From contig JAOAUN010000065.1 in NCBI GenBank assembly GCA_030157545.1, positions 1 to 35,384 on the forward strand: a DNA stretch of 35,384 nt, read 5' to 3'. This stretch comes from Burkholderiaceae bacterium. GTDB taxonomy: Bacteria > Pseudomonadota > Gammaproteobacteria > Burkholderiales > Burkholderiaceae_D. The notes beneath the pieces are model-generated. The model ran no database searches. It was given only the letters and a program-made list of their open reading frames with translations, and was not told the origin of the DNA. The position numbers and the translations under genes were made by a program. Shown in pieces: positions 15,246-22,787 of the stretch. How positions within the stretch are numbered: position 1 is the first letter of the stretch; every line of letters starts with the position of its first letter.

Positions 15246-16481
15246 ATGCATATTGATAGCGGTAGCATCAAGAGGGAAAATTCGCTCAAGGGCATCGTCG
15301 TCATCGACGTCACCCGAGTAGTCGCCGGTCCGTATTGCGCCATGATGCTGGCTGATTTGGGTGCAACGGTCATCAAGGTCGAGCATCCGAGCGACGCCGA
15401 CTATGTTCGCAGCTTTCCGCCTCAAGTAAAGGATGTAGATGGTGCAGACGCTGGTAGCGCCTATTTTGCGCAGTACAACCGGCACAAGCTCGGCGCCAGC
15501 CTCGACCTGAAACATCCCGAAGGTAAACGCCTGTTTCGCGAACTGCTTGCCAAGGCCGATATCCTGATCGAGAATTTTCGTCCCGGTACGATGGCAAAAC
15601 TGGGCTTTGACTGGGAGACCATCAAGTCGATCAACCCCAGACTGATTTACACCTGCATTAGCGGCTTTGGACATGAAGGGCCGAACACTTTACGCCCTTC
15701 GTATGACAGTACTGCACAAGCCGCCGGCGGGCTGTGGTCCATGAACGGAGAGCGAAATCAGCCGCCGCTGCGCGTTGGCAGCATTCTTGGCGATCTCGCA
15801 GCTTCGTTTTACGCCACCATTGGTACACTGGCCGCGTTGCGTGAGGCAGAGAAAAGTGGCATTGGCCAGCGCGTTGATATCTCGCAGCAGGACTCTGTGG
15901 TTACTCTTACCGAGAGCGCGATCGTTAACTACACTGTCGCAGGCAAAATTGCTGAGCCGCTTGGTAACGAACATCCTTTCGCCCGACCCTACGGTCAGTA
16001 CCCCTGCAAGGACGGTTATGTATTCTTTGGTTCTTATACCGATAAATTATGGCGGGAAAGCTGCATCGTTTTCGGTGAACCTGAATTGGCCGACGACCCA
16101 GAAATCGACACCATGGCCAAACGATTTGATGACGCCATCTATGAACGCCGCGTCAAGCCCATTCTTGCGCGCTGGTTTTCCGGTCGCACCAAGGCCGAGC
16201 TTGAAGCGCTCGCTGGGGATCGTGTTGCCCTGACGCCTATCAAGCAGATTGATGAAGTCGTGACCGATCCGCACCTGCGCGAGCGCGAGATGTTCGTTCA
16301 AGTTCCGTTTGGTAATGTCAACGTGGAAGTGTTCGGATCGCCGATGAAGCTCTCTGGCACGCCGCCGCGTACAGATGGGGCGGTGCCACAACTTGGTGAG
16401 CATAATCGGGAGGTGTACCTGAATTGGCTCGGCATGGATGAAGAGCGCTTTACCATGTTGCGAGACCAAGGCGTTATTTGA
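15246..16481 (+). CDS. Class III CoA-transferase (CaiB/BaiF family)
   Basis: This 411-residue protein is of full family length. It shows LKGIVVIDVTRVVAGPYCAM, LADLGATVIKVEHP, SLDLKHPEGKRLF, ILIENFRPGTMAKLGFDW and the central RPSYDSTAQAAGGLW, whose Asp lies at the position of the catalytic Asp of formyl-CoA transferase and racemase relatives. Such enzymes move CoA between carboxylic acids. Start: ATG at 15246, 7 nt after AAGGAG; a longer frame exists upstream but overlaps the previous gene out of register. As the last gene of the operon it suggests that the imported compound is converted to a carboxylic acid and activated as a CoA thioester. Confidence 0.9.
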   Translation: MHIDSGSIKRENSLKGIVVIDVTRVVAGPYCAMMLADLGATVIKVEHPSDADYVRSFPPQVKDVDGADAGSAYFAQYNRHKLGASLDLKHPEGKRLFRELLAKADILIENFRPGTMAKLGFDWETIKSINPRLIYTCISGFGHEGPNTLRPSYDSTAQAAGGLWSMNGERNQPPLRVGSILGDLAASFYATIGTLAALREAEKSGIGQRVDISQQDSVVTLTESAIVNYTVAGKIAEPLGNEHPFARPYGQYPCKDGYVFFGSYTDKLWRESCIVFGEPELADDPEIDTMAKRFDDAIYERRVKPILARWFSGRTKAELEALAGDRVALTPIKQIDEVVTDPHLREREMFVQVPFGNVNVEVFGSPMKLSGTPPRTDGAVPQLGEHNREVYLNWLGMDEERFTMLRDQGVI

Positions 16482-16612
16482 CATCAAAATCTGTCTCTGG
16501 TCATAGCCAGCCCGTTACAACTCATCACACTCTTTGCCTTTACTTAATTTTCACGATTCTTATACTGAAGTCGTGTTGAATTAACGCATGAATGCGTGAC
16601 GGGGAGATCGGC

Positions 16613-16957
16613 ATGAAATCGAAATTTATTACCATAGCGTTGTTGGCTAGCCTGTCGGCGCCAACATTCGCGGGTGACTTTGAGAAGGTTCTGGGTGGCG
16701 TCATCATTGGCACCGTGATCGGTAGCCAGATTGCGGAAACGCGATCGCCTTACTACTATCCACCTCCAGCAGTTTATGGGCCGCCACCGCAAGTAGTTTA
16801 TGCGCCACCACCTGTCATTTATTCACAGCCGCAAGTCATTTATCGTCCGGCCCCTGTTTATTACGGTGGCTACGATCAGTATGGGTATCAAGGTCAGTAT
16901 AGACATCATGGTCAGCATAGACATCATGGTCACCATTGGAATCAACACCGCAGGTAA
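16613..16957 (+). CDS. Small exported Pro/Tyr-rich protein with His-rich tail
   Basis: This 114-residue protein has a signal peptide (MKSKFITIALLASLSAPTFA), a short glycine-zipper-like segment (GGVIIGTVIGSQ), then repeated Tyr/Pro stretches (PPPAVYGPPPQVVYAPPP) and a His-rich end (YRHHGQHRHHGHHWNQHRR). The tail is encoded by an 18-bp tandem repeat. Start: ATG preceded by GGGGAG; an upstream in-frame ATG lies inside that ribosome site. It is probably an envelope or surface protein, and the His cluster could bind metal ions. It resembles many short 'PXPV repeat' or glycine-zipper hypotheticals; no function is known to me. Confidence 0.7.
   Translation: MKSKFITIALLASLSAPTFAGDFEKVLGGVIIGTVIGSQIAETRSPYYYPPPAVYGPPPQVVYAPPPVIYSQPQVIYRPAPVYYGGYDQYGYQGQYRHHGQHRHHGHHWNQHRR
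16892..16935 (+). repeat. 18-bp in-gene tandem repeat encoding the His-rich tail
   Basis: Two near-identical 18-bp units, GGTCAGTATAGACATCAT and GGTCAGCATAGACATCAT (16892-16909, 16910-16927), are followed by a partial third unit. They encode GQYRHH-GQHRHH-GHH. A repeat in multiples of three can change copy number without breaking the frame. Confidence 0.85.
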
Positions 16958-17001
16958 GAGGAAGTAAGGCGTACTACCTTTCAGTTGTATGTGTCTTGCG
17001 C

Positions 17002-17196
17002 ATACGCGATGAGGCAAAGCAGTTCGTTTCCCGGGCTGCGCAGACGGGCGTATTGGTCATTGCTGAAGATGTCGAGTCCGCAGAGCAGAAATTTTTTTTG
17101 GAAAAGAATGGCTGCTATCTTTTTCAGCACTACTTGTCTAACCAGTCGCTGAATTTTGGCGAGATTTCACAATTTCTTGAAAACGGGTGGCGCTAA
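17002..17196 (+). pseudogene. C-terminal relic of an EAL-domain phosphodiesterase
   Basis: About 60 codons read AKQFVSRAAQTGVLVIAEDV, ESAEQKFFLEKNGCYLFQHY and LSNQSLNFGEI. These fit the end of EAL domains, where 'G..viAEGVE...Q..fL...GCd..QGYlfs.P' is conserved. The E-x-V-E and Q residues survive, but GVE is changed to DVE and QGY to QHY, and everything upstream (including the EAL motif itself) is missing. There is no start codon of its own; the frame merely opens inside the previous gene. It overlaps the end of the converging lipoprotein gene by four bases. Confidence 0.65.
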
Positions 17197-17687
17197 TCTT
17201 GCGCTGGCCGTGGTGGTGGGGGCGGATTTGAACGACCATTGCGCTCGGTAGAGTACAAGCCAGCTGGCACCGGCACGCGATGTCCGGCACCATACATGCA
17301 TTGAACATAAGCATTGTCGTACTGGCGCTGGGTTGAATTCTCACTCCGATAATTTCCTTCGCTCCCCGCCATGCTGCCGACGATCAGTCCGGTACCGGCA
17401 CCTACTCCAGCACCTCTATGGCCGCCAATTGCTGCGCCTGCCGCTGCGCCAATCACCGTCCCCGTTATCGAGCTCGCCACTGCGGCGTTTTGACCGGCAT
17501 GGCCGGGGCCTTTGCCGCCGACCTGCCGCAAGGAAAAATCACGGCAATACACATCGTCACGCACGAACTCGTCGAAGGTTTTGCCTGAGCCCTGTAAAAC
17601 CAGCACGCTCGGTCCAGTGGGAGTGGACGCGCAGCCGGCCACGAGCAAAATGCCAGTCAATCCAGTCATCTTTGCGATCGATGTCAT
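17193..17687 (-). CDS. Glycine-zipper lipoprotein
   Basis: This 164-residue protein starts MTSIAKMTGLTGILLVAGC, a lipoprotein signal with Cys at about residue 19. A central glycine-zipper membrane segment (TGTVIGAAAGAAIGGHRG followed by AGVGAGTG) resembles SlyB/OsmB-like or Rickettsia 17-kDa-type domains, and the tail is Pro-rich. The frame extends 32 codons upstream, but that part overlaps the neighbouring gene and lacks a signal peptide, so the ATG at 17687 is chosen. It lies 8 bp after the upstream Pro/Tyr-rich protein gene, suggesting an operon of envelope proteins. Confidence 0.75.
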   Translation of the reverse strand: MTSIAKMTGLTGILLVAGCASTPTGPSVLVLQGSGKTFDEFVRDDVYCRDFSLRQVGGKGPGHAGQNAAVASSITGTVIGAAAGAAIGGHRGAGVGAGTGLIVGSMAGSEGNYRSENSTQRQYDNAYVQCMYGAGHRVPVPAGLYSTERNGRSNPPPPPRPAQD

Positions 17688-17695
17688 TGTTTCGC

Positions 17696-18079
17696 TCACT
17701 GTTGAGGTGGTACGGGGGACACTTTTTGCCAGGGTTCTATGCATTCTCTGACATACGGATAGTAAGTATTCGACGGTGCGCAAAAATACCAGTAACTATC
17801 TTGTCTGGATGTATAGGCACCCGGATCTATCGGTGGAATGTTGCGTTCAATGTAGGCCGTCGGTGGCGCGGGCTGTTGCACGATATACGGCGAAGGCCCG
17901 TAGGGTGGGTAATTAAAAGTCGGCGGGTAATACCAGCTGGGGCCATAGTAAAAGCCAATGCCGGCACGTGGCTGAACATAATGAAAATGATGGGATCGGT
18001 GAACGGAATGGGCAAACGAAGTCGCTGGCAATACACACAAAAGCAACAGACTTGCTGCTGCCGGAATAATTTTTTTCAT
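17696..18079 (-). CDS. Small exported Tyr/Pro-rich protein
   Basis: This 127-residue protein has a signal peptide (MKKIIPAAASLLLLCVLPAT ending in SFA), then a His-containing start (HSVHRSHHFHYV) and a Tyr/Pro-rich body (YYGPSWYYPPTFNYPPYGP). The C-terminal part has two Cys (WYFCAPSNTYYPYVRECIEPW) that could form a disulfide and resembles the conserved end of many 'hypothetical Tyr/Pro-rich' exported proteins. Start: ATG at 18079 after GGAAAGATC; a longer frame upstream adds an implausible sequence. It is compositionally similar to the divergent-side protein at 16613-16957. No function is known. Confidence 0.75.
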   Translation of the reverse strand: MKKIIPAAASLLLLCVLPATSFAHSVHRSHHFHYVQPRAGIGFYYGPSWYYPPTFNYPPYGPSPYIVQQPAPPTAYIERNIPPIDPGAYTSRQDSYWYFCAPSNTYYPYVRECIEPWQKVSPVPPQQ

Positions 18080-18206
18080 GATCTTTCCGCAAGGCCCATT
18101 TATTTTAGGTAGGCAAAATTTCAATGGCCAATCTAAAAATCAGTGTAGAACCAATCATTCAACGTGCGGAAAAAGCATTGTGAGAATTTGTTACACGCTT
18201 GCGTCT

Positions 18207-19118
18207 CTACAGTCCACTTCGCGTCCACCACGATGCATCGAATTGACCCTGCATCCATTCGATGAATTCCGTCACTTTAGCCGGCACCATGCGCGGCGAT
18301 GGATAGACTGCATGAATTTCTTGCGCCGGCAAAGACCAGCCGGCGAGCAAGCTTTGCACCTTGCCCTGATTAATGGATTCATGCGCAACGTACCATGGCA
18401 GCGCGGCAATGCCCATGCCGCCGCGCGCCGCCGACAAGAGCGCAGACAGATTATTCGAGCGCAGTGGTCCGCGCACCGGCACTGAAATAGCTTGCCCGTC
18501 CACGCCGGTGAAATGCCAGCGCGCATCGCCTTGCACGGTGCTATAGATCAGCGCGTCATGTTGTGCCAGATCAGTTGGCGAAACAGGCGCAGGATGATCA
18601 GCCAGATACGAGGGGGACGCCACCACTACCCACGGATTCAAACCGATATAACGTGAACCCAGCGTGGAATCGGCGAGCCTGCCCATGCGGATCGCAAGGT
18701 CGACACCTTGTTCGACCAGATCGACATAGCGGTCTTCAAAACTCAGATCGATTTGCAATTTCGGATGGTCGCGCATGAATTGCATAACCAGCGGGACCAA
18801 TACCCGACGGCCAAACGCCACCGAGCAACTGATGCGCAAGGAACCCTGAACCTGCGACTGCATCAGCGCTGCGACGGTCTCGGCTTCTTCAACATGATGC
18901 GCAATCAGTTTGCATTTTTCATAGTAAAGCGCACCGATCTCGGTGGGCGTCACACCATGCGTAGTGCGGTGCAGCAGCCTCGAGCCGAGTTTGTCTTCCA
19001 TCTGCGCGATGAGCTTGGTGGCGGTTGGCTGGCCAATGCCCATTTCGGCAGCAGCCTTGCTAAAAGAGCCGAGGTCGACGACGCGAATAAATAAACGTAC
19101 TGCTTGAATTCTGTCCAT
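18207..19118 (-). CDS. LysR-type regulator, probably controls the glyoxylate carboligase cluster
   Basis: This roughly 303-residue protein shows MDRIQAVRLFIRVVDLGSFS, AAAEMGIGQPTATKLIAQ and LGSRLLHRTTHGVTPTEIG, the LysR winged HTH, then a periplasmic-binding-like effector domain (LRISCSVAFGRRVLVPLV). Two starts are close together: ATG 19118 (MDRIQ) fits the family best, with ATG 19127 as the alternative. It is divergent from gcl across about 135 bp that hold a perfect 17-bp palindrome, a standard layout for a LysR activator and its target operon. The subgroup with a short 'MDRIQAVRLFIRVVD' start is common in Burkholderiales. Glyoxylate or a derivative as effector is inference. Confidence 0.88.
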   Translation of the reverse strand: MDRIQAVRLFIRVVDLGSFSKAAAEMGIGQPTATKLIAQMEDKLGSRLLHRTTHGVTPTEIGALYYEKCKLIAHHVEEAETVAALMQSQVQGSLRISCSVAFGRRVLVPLVMQFMRDHPKLQIDLSFEDRYVDLVEQGVDLAIRMGRLADSTLGSRYIGLNPWVVVASPSYLADHPAPVSPTDLAQHDALIYSTVQGDARWHFTGVDGQAISVPVRGPLRSNNLSALLSAARGGMGIAALPWYVAHESINQGKVQSLLAGWSLPAQEIHAVYPSPRMVPAKVTEFIEWMQGQFDASWWTRSGL

Positions 19119-19152
19119 GTATCGCATTAAGCCACAGTATTTATGCCAGTGC

Positions 19153-19169
19153 TATTCCAATATGGAATA
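19153..19169. promoter_or_regulatory. Palindromic LysR-type operator candidate (T-N11-A)
   Basis: A perfect 17-bp palindrome TATTCCA-ATA-TGGAATA contains the T-N11-A LysR box and lies between the divergent LysR gene and gcl, about 35 bp from the regulator's start and 85 bp before gcl. Position and symmetry suit regulator binding. Confidence 0.6.
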
Positions 19170-19253
19170 AGGGTAATGCAGCTTCCGTCACTTCCGTTGT
19201 CGGCTTCAGAGCGCGATTATCCGTTCCATCAAATTCTAATCAGCGGAGGGACT

Positions 19254-21044
19254 ATGGCAAAAATGAAGGCCATCATGGCTGCAGTACTGGTAATGGAAAA
19301 AGAAGGCGTTTCGCAAGCGTTTGGTGTGCCGGGCGCAGCGATCAATCCGCTCTACGCTGCGCTGCGTGAGCGTCAGTCCATCAGCCATGTGCTGGCACGT
19401 CACGTTGAAGGTGCGTCGCATATGGCCGAGGGTTATACCCGCGCCAAGGCCGGCAATATTGGCGTTTGCATTGGTACCTCGGGTCCGGCAGGCACTGACA
19501 TGATTACTGGTTTGTATTCCGCCGGCGCCGATTCGATTCCAATTCTTTGCATTACCGGTCAGGCTCCGCGCGCAAGGCTGTACAAGGAAGATTTTCAGGC
19601 AGTCGATATCGAAACTATCGCCAAGCCTGTCACTAAGATGGCTGTCACCGTGCGCGAGCCGGCGCTGGTGCCGCGTGTCTTTCAACAAGCCTTTCATGTG
19701 ATGCGTTCGGGCCGTCCGGGGCCGGTGTTGATCGACTTGCCGTTTGATGTGCAGATGGCCGAGATCGAATTCGACATCGACACCTATGAACCACTGGCAG
19801 TGTATAAACCGGCTGCGTCGAAAAAGCAGATTGAAAAAGCGCTAGACATGCTGCTCGCAGCCGACAAGCCTCTGATCGTCGCCGGTGGCGGCATCATCAA
19901 TGCCGATGCATCAGCGCAGCTGGTGGAGTTTGCCGAACTGACCGGTGTGCCCGTGATTCCGACCCTGATGGGCTGGGGCATCATTCCGGACGATCATCCT
20001 TTGATGGCAGGCATGTGCGGCCTGCAAACCAGTCATCGCTATGGCAATGCAACCATGCTCGCCAGCGATTTTGTCATCGGCATCGGTAACCGCTGGGCTA
20101 ACCGCCACACCGGATCGGTGGAGACGTACACGAAGGGACGCACCTTCGTCCACATTGACATAGAGCCAACGCAGATCGGCCGTGTCTTTGAGCCTGATTA
20201 TGGTGTGGTATCGGATGCCAAAATTGCGCTCGAACTGCTACTCGAAGTCGCACGCGAGCGTCATGCGGCCGGCACGCTTAAGGATTACAGCAACTGGGCG
20301 CAGCGTTGTGCCGAGCGAAAACGGCTGATGCTGCGCAAGTCGCATTACACGGAAACGCCGATCAAGCCTATGCGCGTGTATGAAGAAATGAATCAGGCTT
20401 TTCCGCGCGATACGATTTATGTGTCCACCATCGGCCTGTCGCAAATCGCCGGGGCGCAGTTCTTGCAAGTGCACGGACCGCGGCAATGGATTAACTGTGG
20501 CCAGGCCGGCCCGTTAGGCTGGACGATTCCCGCTGCGCTCGGCGTTGTGGCTGCTGATCCGGGCCGCACCGTGGTTGGTCTGGCAGGCGACTATGATTTT
20601 CAGTTTATGATTGAAGAGCTGGCCGTTGGTGCACAATTCCGGCTGCCGTATGTGCAGGTGCTGGTCAATAACAGCTACCTCGGCCTGATCCGTCAGGCGC
20701 AGCGCGGTTTTGATATGGATTACTGCGTGCAGCTGGCGTTCGAGAATCAGAATGTCAGCGATCCTGTCTTGCAGGGTTATGGTGTTGACCATCACGCTGT
20801 CGTTACCGGTCTGGGTTGCCGCGCACTGCGCGTGACTGATCCGGAAAAAATTCGCGATGCGCTGGTCGAGGCACGCAAGCTGGCGCAAGAACACAGGGTG
20901 CCGGTGGTCGTTGAAGTCATACTCGAGAAAGTCACCAATATCGCGATGGGACTCGAGATCGACAAGATCGTGGAATTTGAAGAAATCGAATGCCGTCATC
21001 CACAAGGCCTGCAAGGGTTGGAGCTGGCCGGTCTGCTCGATTAA
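19254..21044 (+). CDS. gcl: Glyoxylate carboligase (tartronate-semialdehyde synthase)
   Basis: This 596-residue thiamine-diphosphate enzyme joins two glyoxylate molecules into tartronate semialdehyde and CO2. [17 protein letters not shown] opens the PYR domain. In [14 protein letters not shown] a Val replaces the Glu that activates the cofactor in other ThDP enzymes, a known hallmark of glyoxylate carboligase. [16 protein letters not shown] through [13 protein letters not shown] is the Mg-ThDP motif. The central FAD-binding domain is present. Length matches the enterobacterial enzyme (about 593). Start: ATG at 19254 after GGAGGG; 37 extra codons upstream are not family-like. It begins the gcl-hyi-glxR operon. 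Confidence 0.96.
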   Translation: MAKMKAIMAAVLVMEKEGVSQAFGVPGAAINPLYAALRERQSISHVLARHVEGASHMAEGYTRAKAGNIGVCIGTSGPAGTDMITGLYSAGADSIPILCITGQAPRARLYKEDFQAVDIETIAKPVTKMAVTVREPALVPRVFQQAFHVMRSGRPGPVLIDLPFDVQMAEIEFDIDTYEPLAVYKPAASKKQIEKALDMLLAADKPLIVAGGGIINADASAQLVEFAELTGVPVIPTLMGWGIIPDDHPLMAGMCGLQTSHRYGNATMLASDFVIGIGNRWANRHTGSVETYTKGRTFVHIDIEPTQIGRVFEPDYGVVSDAKIALELLLEVARERHAAGTLKDYSNWAQRCAERKRLMLRKSHYTETPIKPMRVYEEMNQAFPRDTIYVSTIGLSQIAGAQFLQVHGPRQWINCGQAGPLGWTIPAALGVVAADPGRTVVGLAGDYDFQFMIEELAVGAQFRLPYVQVLVNNSYLGLIRQAQRGFDMDYCVQLAFENQNVSDPVLQGYGVDHHAVVTGLGCRALRVTDPEKIRDALVEARKLAQEHRVPVVVEVILEKVTNIAMGLEIDKIVEFEEIECRHPQGLQGLELAGLLD

Positions 21045-21068
21045 TTATTTATTTTGAAGGAACACTGT

Positions 21069-21848
21069 ATGCCCCGTTTTGCCGCCAACCTCACGATGTT
21101 GTTTAACGAGGTGCCGTTTCTGGATCGCTTTGAAAAAGCCGCCGCGGCGGGTTTCAAGGCTGTCGAGTTTCTGTTTCCATATGCGTACGCAGCCGGTGAT
21201 ATCAAAGCCAGGCTTGATCAATATGACTTGCAGCTGGTGCTGCATAATCTGCCACCCGGCGATTGGGACGGTGGTGAGCGCGGTATAGCCTGCCATCCGG
21301 ATCGCGTGCAAGAGTTTCGCAGCGGTGTTGCCACCGCGATCAGCTACGCACAAGTGCTGAACGTGCCGCAGTTGAATTGTCTTGCCGGTAAAGTGCCGGC
21401 CGGCGTTAGCGTTGAACAGGCAAGACAGACCTTGATTGAAAATCTGCGCTTTGCGGCAGCTGAACTCAAAAAGGTCGGACTGCGTTTGTTGATTGAGCCT
21501 ATCAATAATGTCGATATACCCGGCTTCTTTTTGAATTACACCGCGCAGGCTGCGGCGATTCTGGCAGAGGTCGGTGCGGATAATTTATTCATCCAGTACG
21601 ACATCTACCATGCACAGCGTATGGAAGGCGAACTGGCGGCGACGATTCAAAAATATCTGCCGCAGATAGCGCATATACAGCTGGCCGACAATCCCGGCCG
21701 CAATGAGCCTGGTACGGGTGAGATCAATTACCCTTACTTGTTCGCGCTTCTTGATCGTATTGCTTATGCGGGCTGGATAGGTTGCGAATACAAACCGGCG
21801 CAAGGCACGGAAGCCGGCTTACACTGGCGCACGGCATTGACTAGCTAA
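21069..21848 (+). CDS. hyi: Hydroxypyruvate isomerase
   Basis: This 259-residue TIM-barrel protein (xylose-isomerase-like fold) interconverts tartronate semialdehyde and hydroxypyruvate. FAANLTMLFNEVPFLDRF, AAGFKAVEFLFPY, NCLAGKVP, LLIEPINNVDIPGFFLN, IQYDIYHAQRMEG, HIQLADNPGRNEPGTGEINY and IGCEYKP are conserved segments that contain the metal-binding Glu, Asp and His residues. Start: ATG at 21069 after AAGGAA; a TTG five codons earlier is unlikely. It lies 24 bp after gcl, and its presence beside gcl and glxR is the classic glyoxylate/allantoin pathway arrangement. Confidence 0.95.
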   Translation: MPRFAANLTMLFNEVPFLDRFEKAAAAGFKAVEFLFPYAYAAGDIKARLDQYDLQLVLHNLPPGDWDGGERGIACHPDRVQEFRSGVATAISYAQVLNVPQLNCLAGKVPAGVSVEQARQTLIENLRFAAAELKKVGLRLLIEPINNVDIPGFFLNYTAQAAAILAEVGADNLFIQYDIYHAQRMEGELAATIQKYLPQIAHIQLADNPGRNEPGTGEINYPYLFALLDRIAYAGWIGCEYKPAQGTEAGLHWRTALTS

Positions 21849-21873
21849 TTTTCAAACACTACAACATAAAAAC

Positions 21874-22779
21874 ATGACGACACCAAAACTCAAATTGGGC
21901 TTTATTGGTCTGGGCATCATGGGCACGCCCATGGCGCAGCATTTGCTCAACGCAGGCCATCAACTGTTTACCTACACACGCAGTAAAACGCCGGCATCGC
22001 TGACGGAAGCCGGTGCGGCCTTGTGCGGCAGTGCTACCGATGTCGCCAAGCTGGCTGATATTATTTTTCTGATGGTGCCGGATACGCCGGATGTCGAGAC
22101 CGTGCTGTTCGGCGCCAATGGCGTTGCCGCCGGGCTTAGCAAAGGCAAGGTCGTCGTGGACATGAGTTCGATCTCGCCGATCGCCACCAAGGCCTTCGCA
22201 CAAAAAATCAGCGCGCTGGGCTGCGACTATCTGGACGCGCCGGTATCAGGCGGCGAAGTGGGTGCAAAAAACGCGACGCTGACCATTATGGTCGGCGGCT
22301 CCGAGCCAGCGTTTGAGCGCGTCAAGCCCTTGTTTGAACTGATGGGCAAGAACATTACCCTGGTCGGCGCAAATGGTGATGGTCAGACTGCAAAGGTAGC
22401 CAACCAGATTATCGTCGCGCTCAATATCGAAGCCGTCTCCGAAGCGCTATTGTTTGCTGCGCGTGCCGGTGCTGATCCGGCCAAGGTGCGGGAAGCGCTG
22501 ATGGGCGGCTTTGCCTCGTCAAAAATTCTGGAAGTGCATGGAGAACGCATGATCAAGCGCACCTTCAATCCGGGCTTTCGCATCGAGCTGCATCAAAAGG
22601 ACTTGAACCTGGCGCTATCGAATGCACGCGAGCTCGGCATTTCGCTGCCCAATACCGCCAATGCGCAGCAGCTGTTCAGCTCCTGCGTGGCGCATGGCGG
22701 CAAAGGGTGGGACCATTCGGCAATGGTGCGCGCACTTGAGATGATGGCGAATTTTGAAATTAGTCAGGCTGCCGAGTAG
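21874..22779 (+). CDS. glxR: 2-hydroxy-3-oxopropionate (tartronate semialdehyde) reductase
   Basis: This 301-residue beta-hydroxyacid dehydrogenase reduces tartronate semialdehyde to glycerate with NAD(P)H. GFIGLGIMGTPMAQHLLNAG is the dinucleotide-binding motif, DAPVSGGEVGAKNATLTIM the substrate-binding signature, and GQTAKVANQIIVALN contains the catalytic Lys. It is the third gene of the operon, 25 bp after hyi, and completes the route from two glyoxylate to glycerate. Its end converges closely (8 bp) on the esterase gene, with no room for a conventional terminator. Confidence 0.95.
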   Translation: MTTPKLKLGFIGLGIMGTPMAQHLLNAGHQLFTYTRSKTPASLTEAGAALCGSATDVAKLADIIFLMVPDTPDVETVLFGANGVAAGLSKGKVVVDMSSISPIATKAFAQKISALGCDYLDAPVSGGEVGAKNATLTIMVGGSEPAFERVKPLFELMGKNITLVGANGDGQTAKVANQIIVALNIEAVSEALLFAARAGADPAKVREALMGGFASSKILEVHGERMIKRTFNPGFRIELHQKDLNLALSNARELGISLPNTANAQQLFSSCVAHGGKGWDHSAMVRALEMMANFEISQAAE

Positions 22780-22787
22780 AGAGTTTT

